53,352 nt of DNA from Alphaproteobacteria bacterium (GTDB lineage Bacteria; Pseudomonadota; Alphaproteobacteria; Rs-D84): contig JAFXFG010000006.1 in the NCBI GenBank assembly GCA_017520675.1, positions 1-53,352 of the forward strand, in the 5' to 3' direction. Below, in pieces: positions 30,851-40,032 of the stretch. The notes below the pieces were generated by a model, which ran no database searches, was not told the origin of the DNA, and saw nothing but the letters and a program-made list of their open reading frames with translations. Each line of letters starts with the position of its first letter. Position 1 is the first letter of the stretch. The position numbers were made by a program, and so were the translations under genes.

Positions 30851-31489
30851 ATGAAAAAAATCGTTTCTGTACTTGTTTTAACTGCATTGGTATCGGGTTG
30901 TACAACTGTGAATCCTTACACAGGTCAAACCCAGACTGCAAAGTCCACATGGGGGACTGCGATTGGTGCCACAGCCGGCGCATTATTGGGCAGCACGAAA
31001 AGCAGCGAGGCCGCATTATTGGGTGGTTTGGCTGGCGCGGCCGTTGGTGGCGGTGTTGGTTATTATTTGGATGTTCAGGCGGCTGAGTTGCGTTCTGAAC
31101 TGGTATCGACAGGTGTACAGGTTATCGAATCCGATGATAATATTCGTTTGGTAATGCCTGGCAATATCACATTCAAGACAGATTCTGCGGATATAAATTC
31201 TTCTTTTTATCCTGTGCTAAATTCTGTGGCGCGCGTATTAAAGAAATACGATAATTCAACTGTATTGGTATCTGGTCATACAGACAGCACAGGTTCTGCG
31301 GATTATAATCTAAATCTATCGCGCAATCGTGCTCAGTCTGTTGCGTCTTATTTGCAAGGGCAGGGGATTAAGGCATCACGATTTGAAGTTTTGGGATTGG
31401 GAACATCGAATCCAATTGCATCAAACGAAACTGCGTCTGGACGCGAACAAAATCGTCGTGTAGAGATAAAGATTATTCCAAATAAATAA
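30851..31489 (+). CDS. OmpA-family lipoprotein (YiaD-like)
   Basis: 212 residues. The lipobox LVSGC places the lipidated Cys at 17. A glycine-zipper region (about 35-75, GATAGALLG and GLAGAAVGGGVGYY) is followed by an OmpA C-terminal domain with TFKTDSADINSSF, VSGHTDSTGS and the NLNLSRNRAQSV peptidoglycan-binding block ending in NRRVEIKI. It should tether the outer membrane to peptidoglycan. AAAGGAGAA lies before the ATG. Single gene with its own promoter and terminator. Confidence 0.9.
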   Translation: MKKIVSVLVLTALVSGCTTVNPYTGQTQTAKSTWGTAIGATAGALLGSTKSSEAALLGGLAGAAVGGGVGYYLDVQAAELRSELVSTGVQVIESDDNIRLVMPGNITFKTDSADINSSFYPVLNSVARVLKKYDNSTVLVSGHTDSTGSADYNLNLSRNRAQSVASYLQGQGIKASRFEVLGLGTSNPIASNETASGREQNRRVEIKIIPNK

Positions 31490-31492
31490 TAA

Positions 31493-31518
31493 AAAATCGC
31501 CCATTTGGGCGATTTTTT
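31493..31518 (+). terminator. Rho-independent terminator
   Basis: AAATCGCCC-attt-GGGCGATTTTTT after the lipoprotein gene. Confidence 0.85.
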
Positions 31519-31519
31519 A

Positions 31520-31548
31520 TTGCAAGTTTAGTATTCTTTTTGTATCTT
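31520..31548 (+). promoter_or_regulatory. Promoter of xseB
   Basis: TTGCAA (31520-31525), 17-base spacer, TATCTT (31543-31548), 26 bases before xseB. Confidence 0.5.
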
Positions 31549-31573
31549 CAACAGGTGCACAAAAGGAAATAAT

Positions 31574-31768
31574 ATGGAAGAAAATAAATTGACATTTGAA
31601 GAAGCCTACAAGCAATTAATGGAACTGGTAAAAAAGATGGAATCTGGCGAATTGCCATTGGCTGATTCTGTCGCCGCGTACGAGCAGGGAATTAAACTAA
31701 AAGCATATTGCGAACAGTTGCTAAAAGAAGCAGAATTAAAAATAGAAACATTGAAAATAAACGCATAA
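31574..31768 (+). CDS. xseB: Exodeoxyribonuclease VII small subunit XseB
   Basis: 64 residues, the usual small size. The pattern LTFEEAYKQLMELVKKMESGELPLADSVAAYEQG is the XseB hallmark, read here in two parts around the central ESGELPL. It associates with XseA in the single-strand exonuclease VII. XseA is not in the window. mutS follows after 33 bases, a DNA-repair pairing. Confidence 0.92.
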   Translation: MEENKLTFEEAYKQLMELVKKMESGELPLADSVAAYEQGIKLKAYCEQLLKEAELKIETLKINA

Positions 31769-31801
31769 TTATCACCTGTTAATTTATATTTAGGATTTAT
31801 C

Positions 31802-34333
31802 GTGGCAGAAAAAACAAAACTAACACCTGTTATGCAACAGTATGTTGATATGAAGGCTGAAAACCCAGATGCATTATTAATGTTTCGTCTGGGGGATTTT
31901 TACGAATCGTTTTTTGAAGATGCCAAGACCATAAGTTCTGCATTGGGGTTGGTCTTGACCGCACGCGGAACAGATGGAAATGGTGCGGACATACCAATGT
32001 GTGGTATTCCATGGCATGCATCCGATAATTATTTTGGTCGTCTTGTTCGTGCTGGATACAAGGTCGCATTGGTTGAACAGATGGAAACCCCCGCCCAGGC
32101 CAAGGAACGTGGACATAAATTTATAGACCGTCAGGTTGTGCGTGTTTTGACACCTGGGACATTAACGGATGATAATTTGCTGACCCCAAAGAAGTCAAAT
32201 TTTTTGGTTGCGATATCGCCACTTGGCGGTGGCAATTTTGATGTTGCAGGTTGTGATATATCGACTGGTGAATTTTTTGTTGGTCAAACATCTGATGCGA
32301 TTGATGATTTGACTCGCGTCAATCCGGCTGAGGTTATATTTCCATTTGGCAATGCCGAAGAAAAAACGATTATGAAACTGCGTGAATTATTCAAGGCGAC
32401 CCCGGTATATGAAAAACTGTATCATCGCGCTGATATTGATATGGTTGTGTCGCGTGTCTTTGGTGGCGCGGTTGACAGCAGTACTGTATCGCGTAATTCG
32501 GACAGTGCGATATGTCTGTTGGCGGGGTATTTATTTAATACCCAGCGTGGCAGTTCGATAATATTTCGCGCGCCATACACATTTAAGTCTGGTCGTCAGT
32601 TGTTAATAGATTCTGCCACTTGGAAAAGTCTTGAAATAGACAGTTCCATCAATGATGGTGGTGCGTGCCTGATTGATGTCCTGGACGAAACAATAACATC
32701 GGCTGGTGCGCGAAAGTTGCGTGCATATTTGCGCAACTTGTCGTCAGATTTATCAGAAATCACATTGCGTCAAAGTCATATATCACACTTTTCATTAAAT
32801 CCAGATGTTCTGGCGCTGATGCGTGATGTTTTGTCGTCTATTCCTGATGTTGGTCGTTCTTTATCGCGTTTATTATCTGGTCGTGGCGCGCCGCGTGATA
32901 TGCGCAATGTTTCAGATTTTATTGCTGCATTACCGCGTGCGCAATTATTGTCATCACGCCTAGATTCTGATTTATCTGCGCGCTTTGCGGGAATTGATAC
33001 ACACAGCGCATTCGGCGTAAAGTTGCGTAATGCATTGTCTGATGATTTGCCGACATTTTTTCGCGATGGTAATGTGATACGCGATGGTTTTGATGTTGCG
33101 CTGGATAATATGCGCGGGCTGTCCAGTGGTGGTCGCGAAACGATTGCAGGCTTGCAGGCTGAATACATTGCGCAAACTGGTATAAATACACTAAAGATAA
33201 AATACAATAATATTCTTGGTTATTTTATAGAGGTTCCCTCATCGCGTGCAGAAACGATGATGCAACCGGAATCTGGGTTTATACACCGTCAAACGATGGC
33301 TGGCAATATGCGCTTTACAACATCGCGCCTGATTGATTTAGACAATGATGTTCGCAGTGCTGCGGAAAAATCCGCCGCGATAGAGGCGCAAATAATATCT
33401 GATTTTATCGAAGAAATTCGCGCAATATCAGACGATTTGTTGTCCAGTGCAGATTTATTAGCAGACGCAGATGTCTGGGCATCATTGTCGATTGTTGCAG
33501 ACCGTTATAATTGGGTATGTCCAACAATTACTGACGATTGTGCGTTTGACATTGTTGGTGGTCGTCATCCTGTGATTGAATATGTTCTGCGTTCGCGCGG
33601 GGATAATTTCATCAAAAACGATTGTAATCTAAATGAATCTGCGATTGCGTTATTAACAGGGCCAAATATGGCGGGTAAGTCAACATATCTGCGTCAAAAT
33701 GCAATAATCATAGTACTTGCGCATTTGGGATCGTTTGTACCTGCAACATCAGCGCGTATTGGTATTTGCGACCAGTTGTTTAGTCGTGTTGGTGCGTCTG
33801 ATAATTTGGCGGCAGGTCAATCGACTTTTATGGTTGAAATGGCAGAAACCGCAAATATTTTAAATCGTGCAACCAATCGGTCCTTTATAATCTTTGACGA
33901 GATTGGTCGTGGCACAGCGACTTATGATGGTATGGCGATTGCACAGGCGGTATTAGAATACCTGAATCAATTACAGCCACGCACATTGTTTGCAACGCAT
34001 TATCACGAATTGACATCATTGGTTACAAGTGGCGAATTAAATCATGTGCATTGTCTGACCATCGATGTGCGCGAGCATAATGATGAGATTATCTTTATGC
34101 ATAGAATTATTTCTGGTGTTGCCAATCGTTCATATGGGATTCATGTTGCGCGTATGGCGGGTATGCCAGCATCGGTTGTTGCGCGTGCAGAATGTGTATT
34201 AAATGCCTTGGAATCGCATCAATTACCAACCCCTGCACCTGATTGCGCACCAAAACCAACACCACAAGCATCCAAAGTAAATAAAAATTGCGTATCTGAT
34301 GAAAATCCAAAACCGCAATTAAGTTTATTTTAA
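31802..34333 (+). CDS. mutS: DNA mismatch repair protein MutS
   Basis: 843 residues, starting with GTG at 31802 behind TAGGAT. The mismatch-reading FxE motif is GDFYES with Phe33 and Glu35. Walker A is GPNMAGKST at about 619-627, followed by DEIGRGTATYDG and THYHEL. The C terminus ends in QLSLF, a typical beta-clamp binding motif. MutS recognises mismatches and starts repair with MutL. Full length for the family. An unrecognised small gene and truB follow. Confidence 0.96.
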   Translation: MAEKTKLTPVMQQYVDMKAENPDALLMFRLGDFYESFFEDAKTISSALGLVLTARGTDGNGADIPMCGIPWHASDNYFGRLVRAGYKVALVEQMETPAQAKERGHKFIDRQVVRVLTPGTLTDDNLLTPKKSNFLVAISPLGGGNFDVAGCDISTGEFFVGQTSDAIDDLTRVNPAEVIFPFGNAEEKTIMKLRELFKATPVYEKLYHRADIDMVVSRVFGGAVDSSTVSRNSDSAICLLAGYLFNTQRGSSIIFRAPYTFKSGRQLLIDSATWKSLEIDSSINDGGACLIDVLDETITSAGARKLRAYLRNLSSDLSEITLRQSHISHFSLNPDVLALMRDVLSSIPDVGRSLSRLLSGRGAPRDMRNVSDFIAALPRAQLLSSRLDSDLSARFAGIDTHSAFGVKLRNALSDDLPTFFRDGNVIRDGFDVALDNMRGLSSGGRETIAGLQAEYIAQTGINTLKIKYNNILGYFIEVPSSRAETMMQPESGFIHRQTMAGNMRFTTSRLIDLDNDVRSAAEKSAAIEAQIISDFIEEIRAISDDLLSSADLLADADVWASLSIVADRYNWVCPTITDDCAFDIVGGRHPVIEYVLRSRGDNFIKNDCNLNESAIALLTGPNMAGKSTYLRQNAIIIVLAHLGSFVPATSARIGICDQLFSRVGASDNLAAGQSTFMVEMAETANILNRATNRSFIIFDEIGRGTATYDGMAIAQAVLEYLNQLQPRTLFATHYHELTSLVTSGELNHVHCLTIDVREHNDEIIFMHRIISGVANRSYGIHVARMAGMPASVVARAECVLNALESHQLPTPAPDCAPKPTPQASKVNKNCVSDENPKPQLSLF

Positions 34334-34353
34334 AAAAGGATTAAGGGATAAAA

Positions 34354-34797
34354 ATGGAATTAAAAACAGTTATTTATATCGATATAAATACGCAAACAAA
34401 ATTCACTATATCAGATGAAAAGACACTGCATCAGACTTTATCTGGTCTTTGGTCTCAGATATATAAATTAAAGCATTCACATCCGATTTTTTGTTTAGAA
34501 CATCGGTTAGTTGGTACGATTGATGGTTGTCGTGTGCAATCTGTTCCAGAGACAGGAAAGAAGTTACCAATTTATGTTGCGGATAACTGCGAAACAAAAG
34601 ATGGAAAAGTTTTTGTATCAAATGGTATTGATGGCAGAAAGGACATACATATTTCAAATGGCTATACGGTTATAAATACTGCTGGCAAGCAGTTGTATCC
34701 ACCGCTTGAAAAGAATCAAGAAACTGCTTTGGATAAATTTATTCGCGAAGCATATAACACAAAGTACACGATTACTAAACAACAGAATACAAAATAA
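34354..34797 (+). CDS. Hypothetical protein between mutS and truB
   Basis: 147 residues, not recognised. No signal peptide or membrane helix. It has predicted beta-strand-rich character (VIYIDINTQTKFTIS, KVFVSNGIDGRKDIHISNGY) and three Cys. The ATG has AAGGGAT upstream, and the last base of its stop codon is the first base of the truB start, so it is cotranscribed with truB and translationally coupled. Confidence 0.7.
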   Translation: MELKTVIYIDINTQTKFTISDEKTLHQTLSGLWSQIYKLKHSHPIFCLEHRLVGTIDGCRVQSVPETGKKLPIYVADNCETKDGKVFVSNGIDGRKDIHISNGYTVINTAGKQLYPPLEKNQETALDKFIREAYNTKYTITKQQNTK

Positions 34798-35669
34798 TGA
34801 AATCAGGTTGGATAATTTTAGACAAAGATTCTGGGGTGTTTTCACGCACCGCGGGTGGTCGTGTGGCGCGAATGCTGGGGACAAAAAAATTCGGTCATAT
34901 TGGCACACTTGACCCAATGGCGTCTGGTGTTTTGCCGATTGCAATTGGCGATGCGACCAAGATGATACCCTTTGTCGAAGAAGTAAATACATCTGTCAAA
35001 GAATATTTATTTTCGCTACAATTTGGGTTTGAAACAGATACGCTTGATATAACAGGTACTGAAACGGCGCGTGATAATTTTGTACCGCGCGAATCAGATG
35101 TTGTATCTGTGCTGCCAAAATTGACGGGTCTTATTCAGCAAATACCACCGCAATATTCTGCGGTGCATGTTAATGGTGCGCGCGCATATGAAATGGCGCG
35201 TCGTGGCACAATGGTTGATATTCAGCCCCGCGCAATAGAGATTTTTGAACTAGAATTTCTGGGGATTCATAACAACAGCTGGCATTTTAGAACGCGTTGC
35301 AGTCGTGGTACATATGTTCGTTCGATTGCACGTGATATTGCGAAAATGTGTGGTGCATACGCGACTGTTGATATGATACGACGCACTCTAACGAACGGAT
35401 TTTCTATATCAAATGCTGTAAAACTTGATTTTTTGGAAAATATATTTAATAATACTGGTGCTTTTGGTGAAAACCTTAGGCCGGTTGATTATGGACTGGG
35501 GGACATTCCGGTTCTTAATCTGTCTGAAAAAGCGACTGCATTTTATAAATCTGGTGGCTTTATTGAAACTGACGCAGGCGATGGTTTGGTTCGCGTATAT
35601 TGCGGTGGGGTATTCATTGGCATTGGTACGGTATCGAATTGTATTTTGCGTCCAAAACGAACAATATAG
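34797..35669 (+). CDS. truB: tRNA pseudouridine-55 synthase TruB
   Basis: 290 residues. The catalytic block GHIGTLDPMASGVLP carries Asp39. The PPQYSAVHVNGARAYEMARRG and CSRGTYVRSIARDI motifs are present. TruB makes pseudouridine 55 in the T loop of tRNAs. The usual DKPxGxTS motif at the N terminus reads DKDSGVFS, so the Lys-Pro pair is altered. rpsO follows, as in many bacteria. Confidence 0.94.
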   Translation: MKSGWIILDKDSGVFSRTAGGRVARMLGTKKFGHIGTLDPMASGVLPIAIGDATKMIPFVEEVNTSVKEYLFSLQFGFETDTLDITGTETARDNFVPRESDVVSVLPKLTGLIQQIPPQYSAVHVNGARAYEMARRGTMVDIQPRAIEIFELEFLGIHNNSWHFRTRCSRGTYVRSIARDIAKMCGAYATVDMIRRTLTNGFSISNAVKLDFLENIFNNTGAFGENLRPVDYGLGDIPVLNLSEKATAFYKSGGFIETDAGDGLVRVYCGGVFIGIGTVSNCILRPKRTI

Positions 35670-35690
35670 AAATAAACAAAGGAAAAAACA

Positions 35691-35963
35691 ATGTCCGTAA
35701 CAAAAGAAAAAAAGTCTGAATTGATTCAGCAATATCGTGTGTCTGAACAGGATAATGGTGGTTCTGTAGAATCTCAGGTTGCTGTTTTGACAGAACGCAT
35801 TCGCAATTTGACAGAACATATGAAGGCTAATCACAAAGACAATCATTCAAAACGTGGTTTGTTGTTGATGGTTAACCGTCGCAAGAAATTATTGGCTTAC
35901 ATCAAGAAACGTAATCCAGAAGATTACGACACATTGATTAAGAAACTTGGTTTGCGTAAATAA
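35691..35963 (+). CDS. rpsO: 30S ribosomal protein S15
   Basis: 90 residues, the usual length. QDNGGSVESQVAVLTERIRNLTEHMKANHKD is the conserved 16S-binding region, read here in pieces around NGGSVESQVA; SKRGLLLMVNRRKKLLAY follows. S15 binds helices 20-22 of 16S rRNA early in assembly. AAAGGAAAA precedes the ATG. Confidence 0.97.
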   Translation: MSVTKEKKSELIQQYRVSEQDNGGSVESQVAVLTERIRNLTEHMKANHKDNHSKRGLLLMVNRRKKLLAYIKKRNPEDYDTLIKKLGLRK

Positions 35964-35988
35964 AAAAATCCCCGTTTGGGGATTTTTT
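35964..35988. terminator. Bidirectional terminator
   Basis: AATCCCC-gttt-GGGGATT with T on one side and A on the other. It closes rpsO and the convergent exported-protein gene. Confidence 0.85.
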
Positions 35989-36832
35989 ATTTGATTACGC
36001 CTGGCATATATCCCGCTATTACGCGTATAGAAATAGGATGTGTTCCAGAAACAGGTTCTATAAAGCAGTGTACTGTTTCAGATGTTTCTGTGCCTTCACA
36101 TTCAACATCATCTAATAAAATATAATCAGAACCAATTTCATCAACGACTTCATCACGTGCATCATCCAGTCTGCGTTGCAAATCAGGAGAGTACGTATAG
36201 ATTACATTCAATGCTGTTCCGTCTAAATTTTGGATAAACAGATTTCTTGCTACTAGTGCGTCCTGCAGATATTTATAAGATTGGCTTTTTAATGTTTGAC
36301 ATTCCGATGCATTATCATCATATTCTGGTTTTGTTGCTAGTGTTTGCACCGCTATATTATATTCGTCCAATGCCTTTTGATATTGCTCATATGCAAAAGT
36401 TTTTCTAGAAATATATTCCAATGCTGGTTCACCAGTTCTTCCAGAGATTAGTTCTTGTTTAACAATATCTGAACATTTTCGAGAAGTCTGTTCTACTCGT
36501 TTATTATGTTTTCTGATAACTTCATTGGTTATTGTCTTGCAATCATCCTCGGTTATTGTCTTGTAATCATCGAGTGAAGCGATCTCACGACATTTATCAG
36601 AAAAATCTTGTAATCTAATTAGCGTACCCGAGGCTATATTCGATTCAAATTTCAACAAGATGCGTTCTAATAAATCGCCATATATATTGCTATTAGTGGA
36701 ATACAAGGCTTCATAAAAAGCACTCCACAAAATAGACGGACTCTCGTCTGCTGCCTGTGCTGATGGGATTTTTATCAACGAAGCGAGCATACATGAAATA
36801 GTAAAAATTTTAAGTAAATTGTTTTTAATCAT
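35987..36832 (-). CDS. Exported hypothetical protein, cassette 1 second gene (B1)
   Basis: 281 residues from the ATG at 36832, chosen because the start overlaps the preceding stop as ATGA and GGAGG lies upstream. A signal peptide ends near residue 27 (PSAQAAD). The mature part is helical, with several Cys (CREI, CKTI, CSDI, CQTL) and a small Cys pair near the C terminus. A tandem 8-residue repeat (DYKTITED/DCKTITNE) is encoded by a 24-base duplication. I do not recognise it. It probably works with its partner A1. Confidence 0.7.
   Translation of the reverse strand: MIKNNLLKIFTISCMLASLIKIPSAQAADESPSILWSAFYEALYSTNSNIYGDLLERILLKFESNIASGTLIRLQDFSDKCREIASLDDYKTITEDDCKTITNEVIRKHNKRVEQTSRKCSDIVKQELISGRTGEPALEYISRKTFAYEQYQKALDEYNIAVQTLATKPEYDDNASECQTLKSQSYKYLQDALVARNLFIQNLDGTALNVIYTYSPDLQRRLDDARDEVVDEIGSDYILLDDVECEGTETSETVHCFIEPVSGTHPISIRVIAGYMPGVIK
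36527..36574 (-). repeat. 24-bp tandem duplication in B1
   Basis: Two in-frame 24-base units, starting at 36527 and 36551, differ at about four positions and encode the KTIT repeat. Confidence 0.75.
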
Positions 36833-37734
36833 TGTAGTGCCTCCATACAATTGTCTGCAACTGTTGCCACGCGTTTGATTGCGCTGATTTGTGTTGCATT
36901 AAAGACGGTTGCAACTGCGCTGGCTGCGGTTGTTCCGCCTGCCAAGACATTTGCCATCGTATTCTTTTTGTTATCTAATTCAATGCCTTTATTCGCTTGC
37001 GCACTTGTGATTGTGCCCGCCAACCCCAGCCCCGCACCCAGTCCGCTGGAAATCATTACGCCTGTTGAACGTTTATTAATTGGGCTTACATCAATTGTAT
37101 CGTACTCGCTGCACGCAGAAACAATTTTCTCTGCACGTGCCAAATCAGCATCTGTTGCACTGCCGTCAATTCTTGCCTGCATACGCGCCACAGATAATAC
37201 CTTGACAGAAGCCGTACATCTATCAATTTTTGATTTTAAATCATTATCGACTTTATTATTTTTGGCGATAACGACACCTGCGATATTTGCAGCGGTGCTG
37301 GTGGCCAGACCACCAGTTCTAATATTCCCCAGTGTTTTAGATTTCTTCAAGGCTTCATCGTCTGCGTTTGAATTTGTTTTGTTTTCGTTCGATGGCGCAT
37401 TTGCAAATGCCGCCGCCACTTCCTCATAAGTTATTGGTCTTGAATCACTGGATTCATTAACTGCCAACTTGAGTAATTTAGCTTTCAATTCTGCATCAAT
37501 TTTACTTTTTGCGATACCTGCCCCCAGTGCAACCCCAGCGGCACCTGTTCCAATTGCTGTTACGGCAGTATTAATTCCTGCCATTTTTTTCAAATCACTA
37601 ATTTCATCTGCGATTCCGATACAGGCATTACGCACATTGTTAATCACAGAGTTTAAATCTGCCACGCCTATGTTGTCAGCAGCATGTGCAGAAAATATGG
37701 CCAGCATCGCCCCCAAGAAACCAATATATCGCAT
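36829..37734 (-). CDS. Exported Ala/Gly-rich protein, cassette 1 first gene (A1)
   Basis: 301 residues. A signal peptide ends near residue 18 (SAHAAD). It shares long blocks with the product of 43610-44548: DLKKMAGINTA, KLGNIRTGGLAT, NKVDNDL, MQARIDG, GVMISSGLGAG and VFNATQISAIK. Hydrophobic Gly/Ala stretches near 54-75, 140-158 and 225-245 could enter a membrane. Conserved single Cys residues occur at matching places (IGIAD preceded by AC, DRCTAS, SACSEYD, NCMEAL). Family not recognised. It is followed by B1 with an ATGA overlap. Confidence 0.75.
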   Translation of the reverse strand: MRYIGFLGAMLAIFSAHAADNIGVADLNSVINNVRNACIGIADEISDLKKMAGINTAVTAIGTGAAGVALGAGIAKSKIDAELKAKLLKLAVNESSDSRPITYEEVAAAFANAPSNENKTNSNADDEALKKSKTLGNIRTGGLATSTAANIAGVVIAKNNKVDNDLKSKIDRCTASVKVLSVARMQARIDGSATDADLARAEKIVSACSEYDTIDVSPINKRSTGVMISSGLGAGLGLAGTITSAQANKGIELDNKKNTMANVLAGGTTAASAVATVFNATQISAIKRVATVADNCMEALQ

Positions 37735-37760
37735 GAAAAAACCTCCTAAGATACAGGTAG

Positions 37761-37789
37761 ATTATATCATATTTTTTACTGTGAAGCAA
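37761..37789 (-). promoter_or_regulatory. Promoter of cassette 1
   Basis: On the minus strand TTGCTT (37789-37784), 17-base spacer, TATAAT (37766-37761). AGGAGG lies between it and the A1 start. The leader is short and unstructured, unlike that of cassette 2. Confidence 0.7.
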
Positions 37790-37794
37790 AATAT

Positions 37795-38673
37795 TTAATC
37801 TTCGCCAAAGTCCATATCTCGCAATTTTTCTGCGCGTGGCGCGATTTTTGCGATTGATGTTTGCAGTTGTTCAATATCGTTTTGTGCCTGTCCAAAGTGT
37901 CGCGCGACATTTCCTGCGCGGTCAGACAGTCTGGCCAAATCAGTCAACAGATAATCCAGTTCTTTTTTTATCTGTGTTGCGACGCGTTTAATTTTTATAT
38001 CAGACAGCACTGCGCGAATCGTATTTAGTGTTGCCCACAGTGTTGCAGGCGAAACGATAAAGACTTTTTGTTTTGCAGCATATTCAATTGTGTTTGGAAA
38101 TTCGCGGTGCAGTGTTTCAAAGATAGATTCAGATGCAATAAACATCATTGCTGATTCTGCGGTCTGACCTGTGATTATATATTTTTCACCAATTGCATCG
38201 ATGTGTTTTCGCACATCCAGTTCGAATTGTTTTCGTGCCATAGCATCGTTTTGGTCAGTTATCATTTTGTTATAACTTTCCAGCGGAAATTTACTGTCTA
38301 TTATCATATCGCCTGGTGGGTATGGCAACCTGATGATACAGTCTGGTCGTACACCTGTATCCATTACATGCTGAAAGGCATATGTTTCTGGTGGCATAAT
38401 ATCCATAACAATATCTTCCAGTTGTCTTTCGCCAAAAGTACCGCGTGCCTGTTTATTTCCCATTAAAATATTTTTAAAGTTTGCAATATCACTGCTGATA
38501 TTTTTAAGTTCGATTGCATTCTGGCTAAGTGCCCCCAGTCGTTCTGCCAATCTTTCACGCAGTCTGGCATTGTCTTCACGCAGTGGCGAAATGTCCAGTG
38601 TTGGCTTTCGCATCAGCAATGCAAGCAATAAAACAATAATTATTCCTAACAATACAAAAATATAAGTTGTCAT
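37795..38673 (-). CDS. rmuC: DNA recombination protein RmuC
   Basis: 292 residues. An N-terminal membrane helix (about 3-21) is followed by a short coiled coil and the RmuC nuclease-like core: RGTFGERQLEDI, VRPDCIIRLP, MIIDSKFPLESY and VSPATLWATLNTI. RmuC limits DNA rearrangement at inverted repeats. It is much shorter than the E. coli protein (475), mostly in the coiled coil. Divergent from def. Confidence 0.92.
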   Translation of the reverse strand: MTTYIFVLLGIIIVLLLALLMRKPTLDISPLREDNARLRERLAERLGALSQNAIELKNISSDIANFKNILMGNKQARGTFGERQLEDIVMDIMPPETYAFQHVMDTGVRPDCIIRLPYPPGDMIIDSKFPLESYNKMITDQNDAMARKQFELDVRKHIDAIGEKYIITGQTAESAMMFIASESIFETLHREFPNTIEYAAKQKVFIVSPATLWATLNTIRAVLSDIKIKRVATQIKKELDYLLTDLARLSDRAGNVARHFGQAQNDIEQLQTSIAKIAPRAEKLRDMDFGED

Positions 38674-38717
38674 TTCCTAATCCTTTGCTATTATTGCAAT
38701 TATAAAAGGTTTTAAAT

Positions 38718-39218
38718 ATGTTGCAAATGAAACTTTGTGGTGATGTTGTTCTAAGGACTGTATGTGCGCCCGTATCTGACATAGATGGTGCATTATTATC
38801 GACCTTGGATGAAATGGTTGAAATGATGCGTGCCCAGAATGGTGTTGGTCTTGCTGCACCCCAGGTTGGCATACTATCGCGTTTTTTGGTTATGATGGAC
38901 CCAGATTCTGAGGTTGTATATCGTATGATAAATCCAAAAATTTTATCATACAGTGATGAACTTTGCACGATGGAGGAGGGATGCTTGTCTGTACTGGGCA
39001 ATGACAATCTGCCGATATTTGCAAATGTATCGCGTCCACAGTCTGTGATTGTTGAATGGACTGACGAAAATGGCGACAAAAAGACTGCCCAGATGTCTGG
39101 CACACCTGCCCGAATTGTTCAGCATGAAACGGACCATCTGGATGGCAAGTTGTTTATTGATTATCTATCGCCTGTGCGTCGTGAAATGGTAACCAGAAAA
39201 ATAAAAAAGCGTAAATAG
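38718..39218 (+). CDS. def: Peptide deformylase
   Basis: 166 residues. Motif 1 is GVGLAAPQ (42-49), motif 2 EGCLS (87-91) and motif 3 HETDH (136-140); the Cys and two His residues bind the metal. It removes the formyl group from new proteins. Start at 38718 is preceded by AAAAGG; a second ATG three codons later is a possible alternative. fmt follows after two bases. Confidence 0.96.
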   Translation: MLQMKLCGDVVLRTVCAPVSDIDGALLSTLDEMVEMMRAQNGVGLAAPQVGILSRFLVMMDPDSEVVYRMINPKILSYSDELCTMEEGCLSVLGNDNLPIFANVSRPQSVIVEWTDENGDKKTAQMSGTPARIVQHETDHLDGKLFIDYLSPVRREMVTRKIKKRK

Positions 39219-39220
39219 AA

Positions 39221-40030
39221 ATGAAACTTGTATTAATGGGAACAAATTCCTTTGTTGTTCCAATTTTCGAAGCAATAAGAAATGCAGGTCATGAAATAAT
39301 GGCTGTTTTTACGCGTGCGCCAAAACTGGTTGGTCGCAAACAAATTCTAACACCTTCACCTGTGCATATCTGGGCGAATGAAAATAATTTACCTGTGCAC
39401 ACAAATGTTTCTGAATATAATTATTCGCCTGATATGGTGGTTGTTATTTCTTATGGTGTGATACTGCGCGATAATGTTTTGGGGTCTGCGCCTTGTATAA
39501 ATCTGCACCCCAGTTTATTGCCAAAGTATCGTGGGCCATCACCAATTAGAACTGCGCTATACAACGGTGATAAACAGTCTGCGGTATGTTTAATGCGTGT
39601 TGTTCCAGAATTGGACGCAGGTGATATTTTAATGTGTCGCGAATTCGATATTGATATTAACGATACGAATGACAGTATTGAACATCTGGTTTCAAGTATT
39701 GGTTCTGAAATGTTGGTTGAATATTTATCGTCCCCCGACAAATATTCTGCAACCCCACAAAGTGGCGATGCGACATTCACCCATAAATGGACCAGTACTG
39801 ATATGAATATTGATTGGTCGCGCAATCCAATTGACATACATAATCAGATTCGTGCGTTGGGGGCAGGTCGCACCAAGATAAATGGCACAGATGTAAAAAT
39901 CTTGGAAACCAGGGTTAATAACAATGGCGAACTAGAAATTATAAGTCTGCAACCATCGGGTAAAAAACCAATGGATTGGAAAAGTTTTTTAAATGGTCTG
40001 CGTGGTGCAGAAATAAAATATGGGGAATAA
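39221..40030 (+). CDS. fmt: Methionyl-tRNA formyltransferase
   Basis: 269 residues, shorter than the usual ~310, mainly in the C-terminal domain. The N-terminal GTNSFVVPIFEAI replaces the usual GTPxFA block. The catalytic region NLHPSLLPKYRGPSPI and ELDAGDIL are intact. It formylates initiator Met-tRNA; def and fmt act on the same group. Three small Cys-rich genes follow before truA. Confidence 0.93.
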   Translation: MKLVLMGTNSFVVPIFEAIRNAGHEIMAVFTRAPKLVGRKQILTPSPVHIWANENNLPVHTNVSEYNYSPDMVVVISYGVILRDNVLGSAPCINLHPSLLPKYRGPSPIRTALYNGDKQSAVCLMRVVPELDAGDILMCREFDIDINDTNDSIEHLVSSIGSEMLVEYLSSPDKYSATPQSGDATFTHKWTSTDMNIDWSRNPIDIHNQIRALGAGRTKINGTDVKILETRVNNNGELEIISLQPSGKKPMDWKSFLNGLRGAEIKYGE

Positions 40031-40032
40031 AA

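Noticed and set aside
36851..37429. 192-residue plus-strand frame opposite A1
   Set aside because: A1 has a signal peptide, promoter and a paralog at 43.6 kb; the opposite frame has none.
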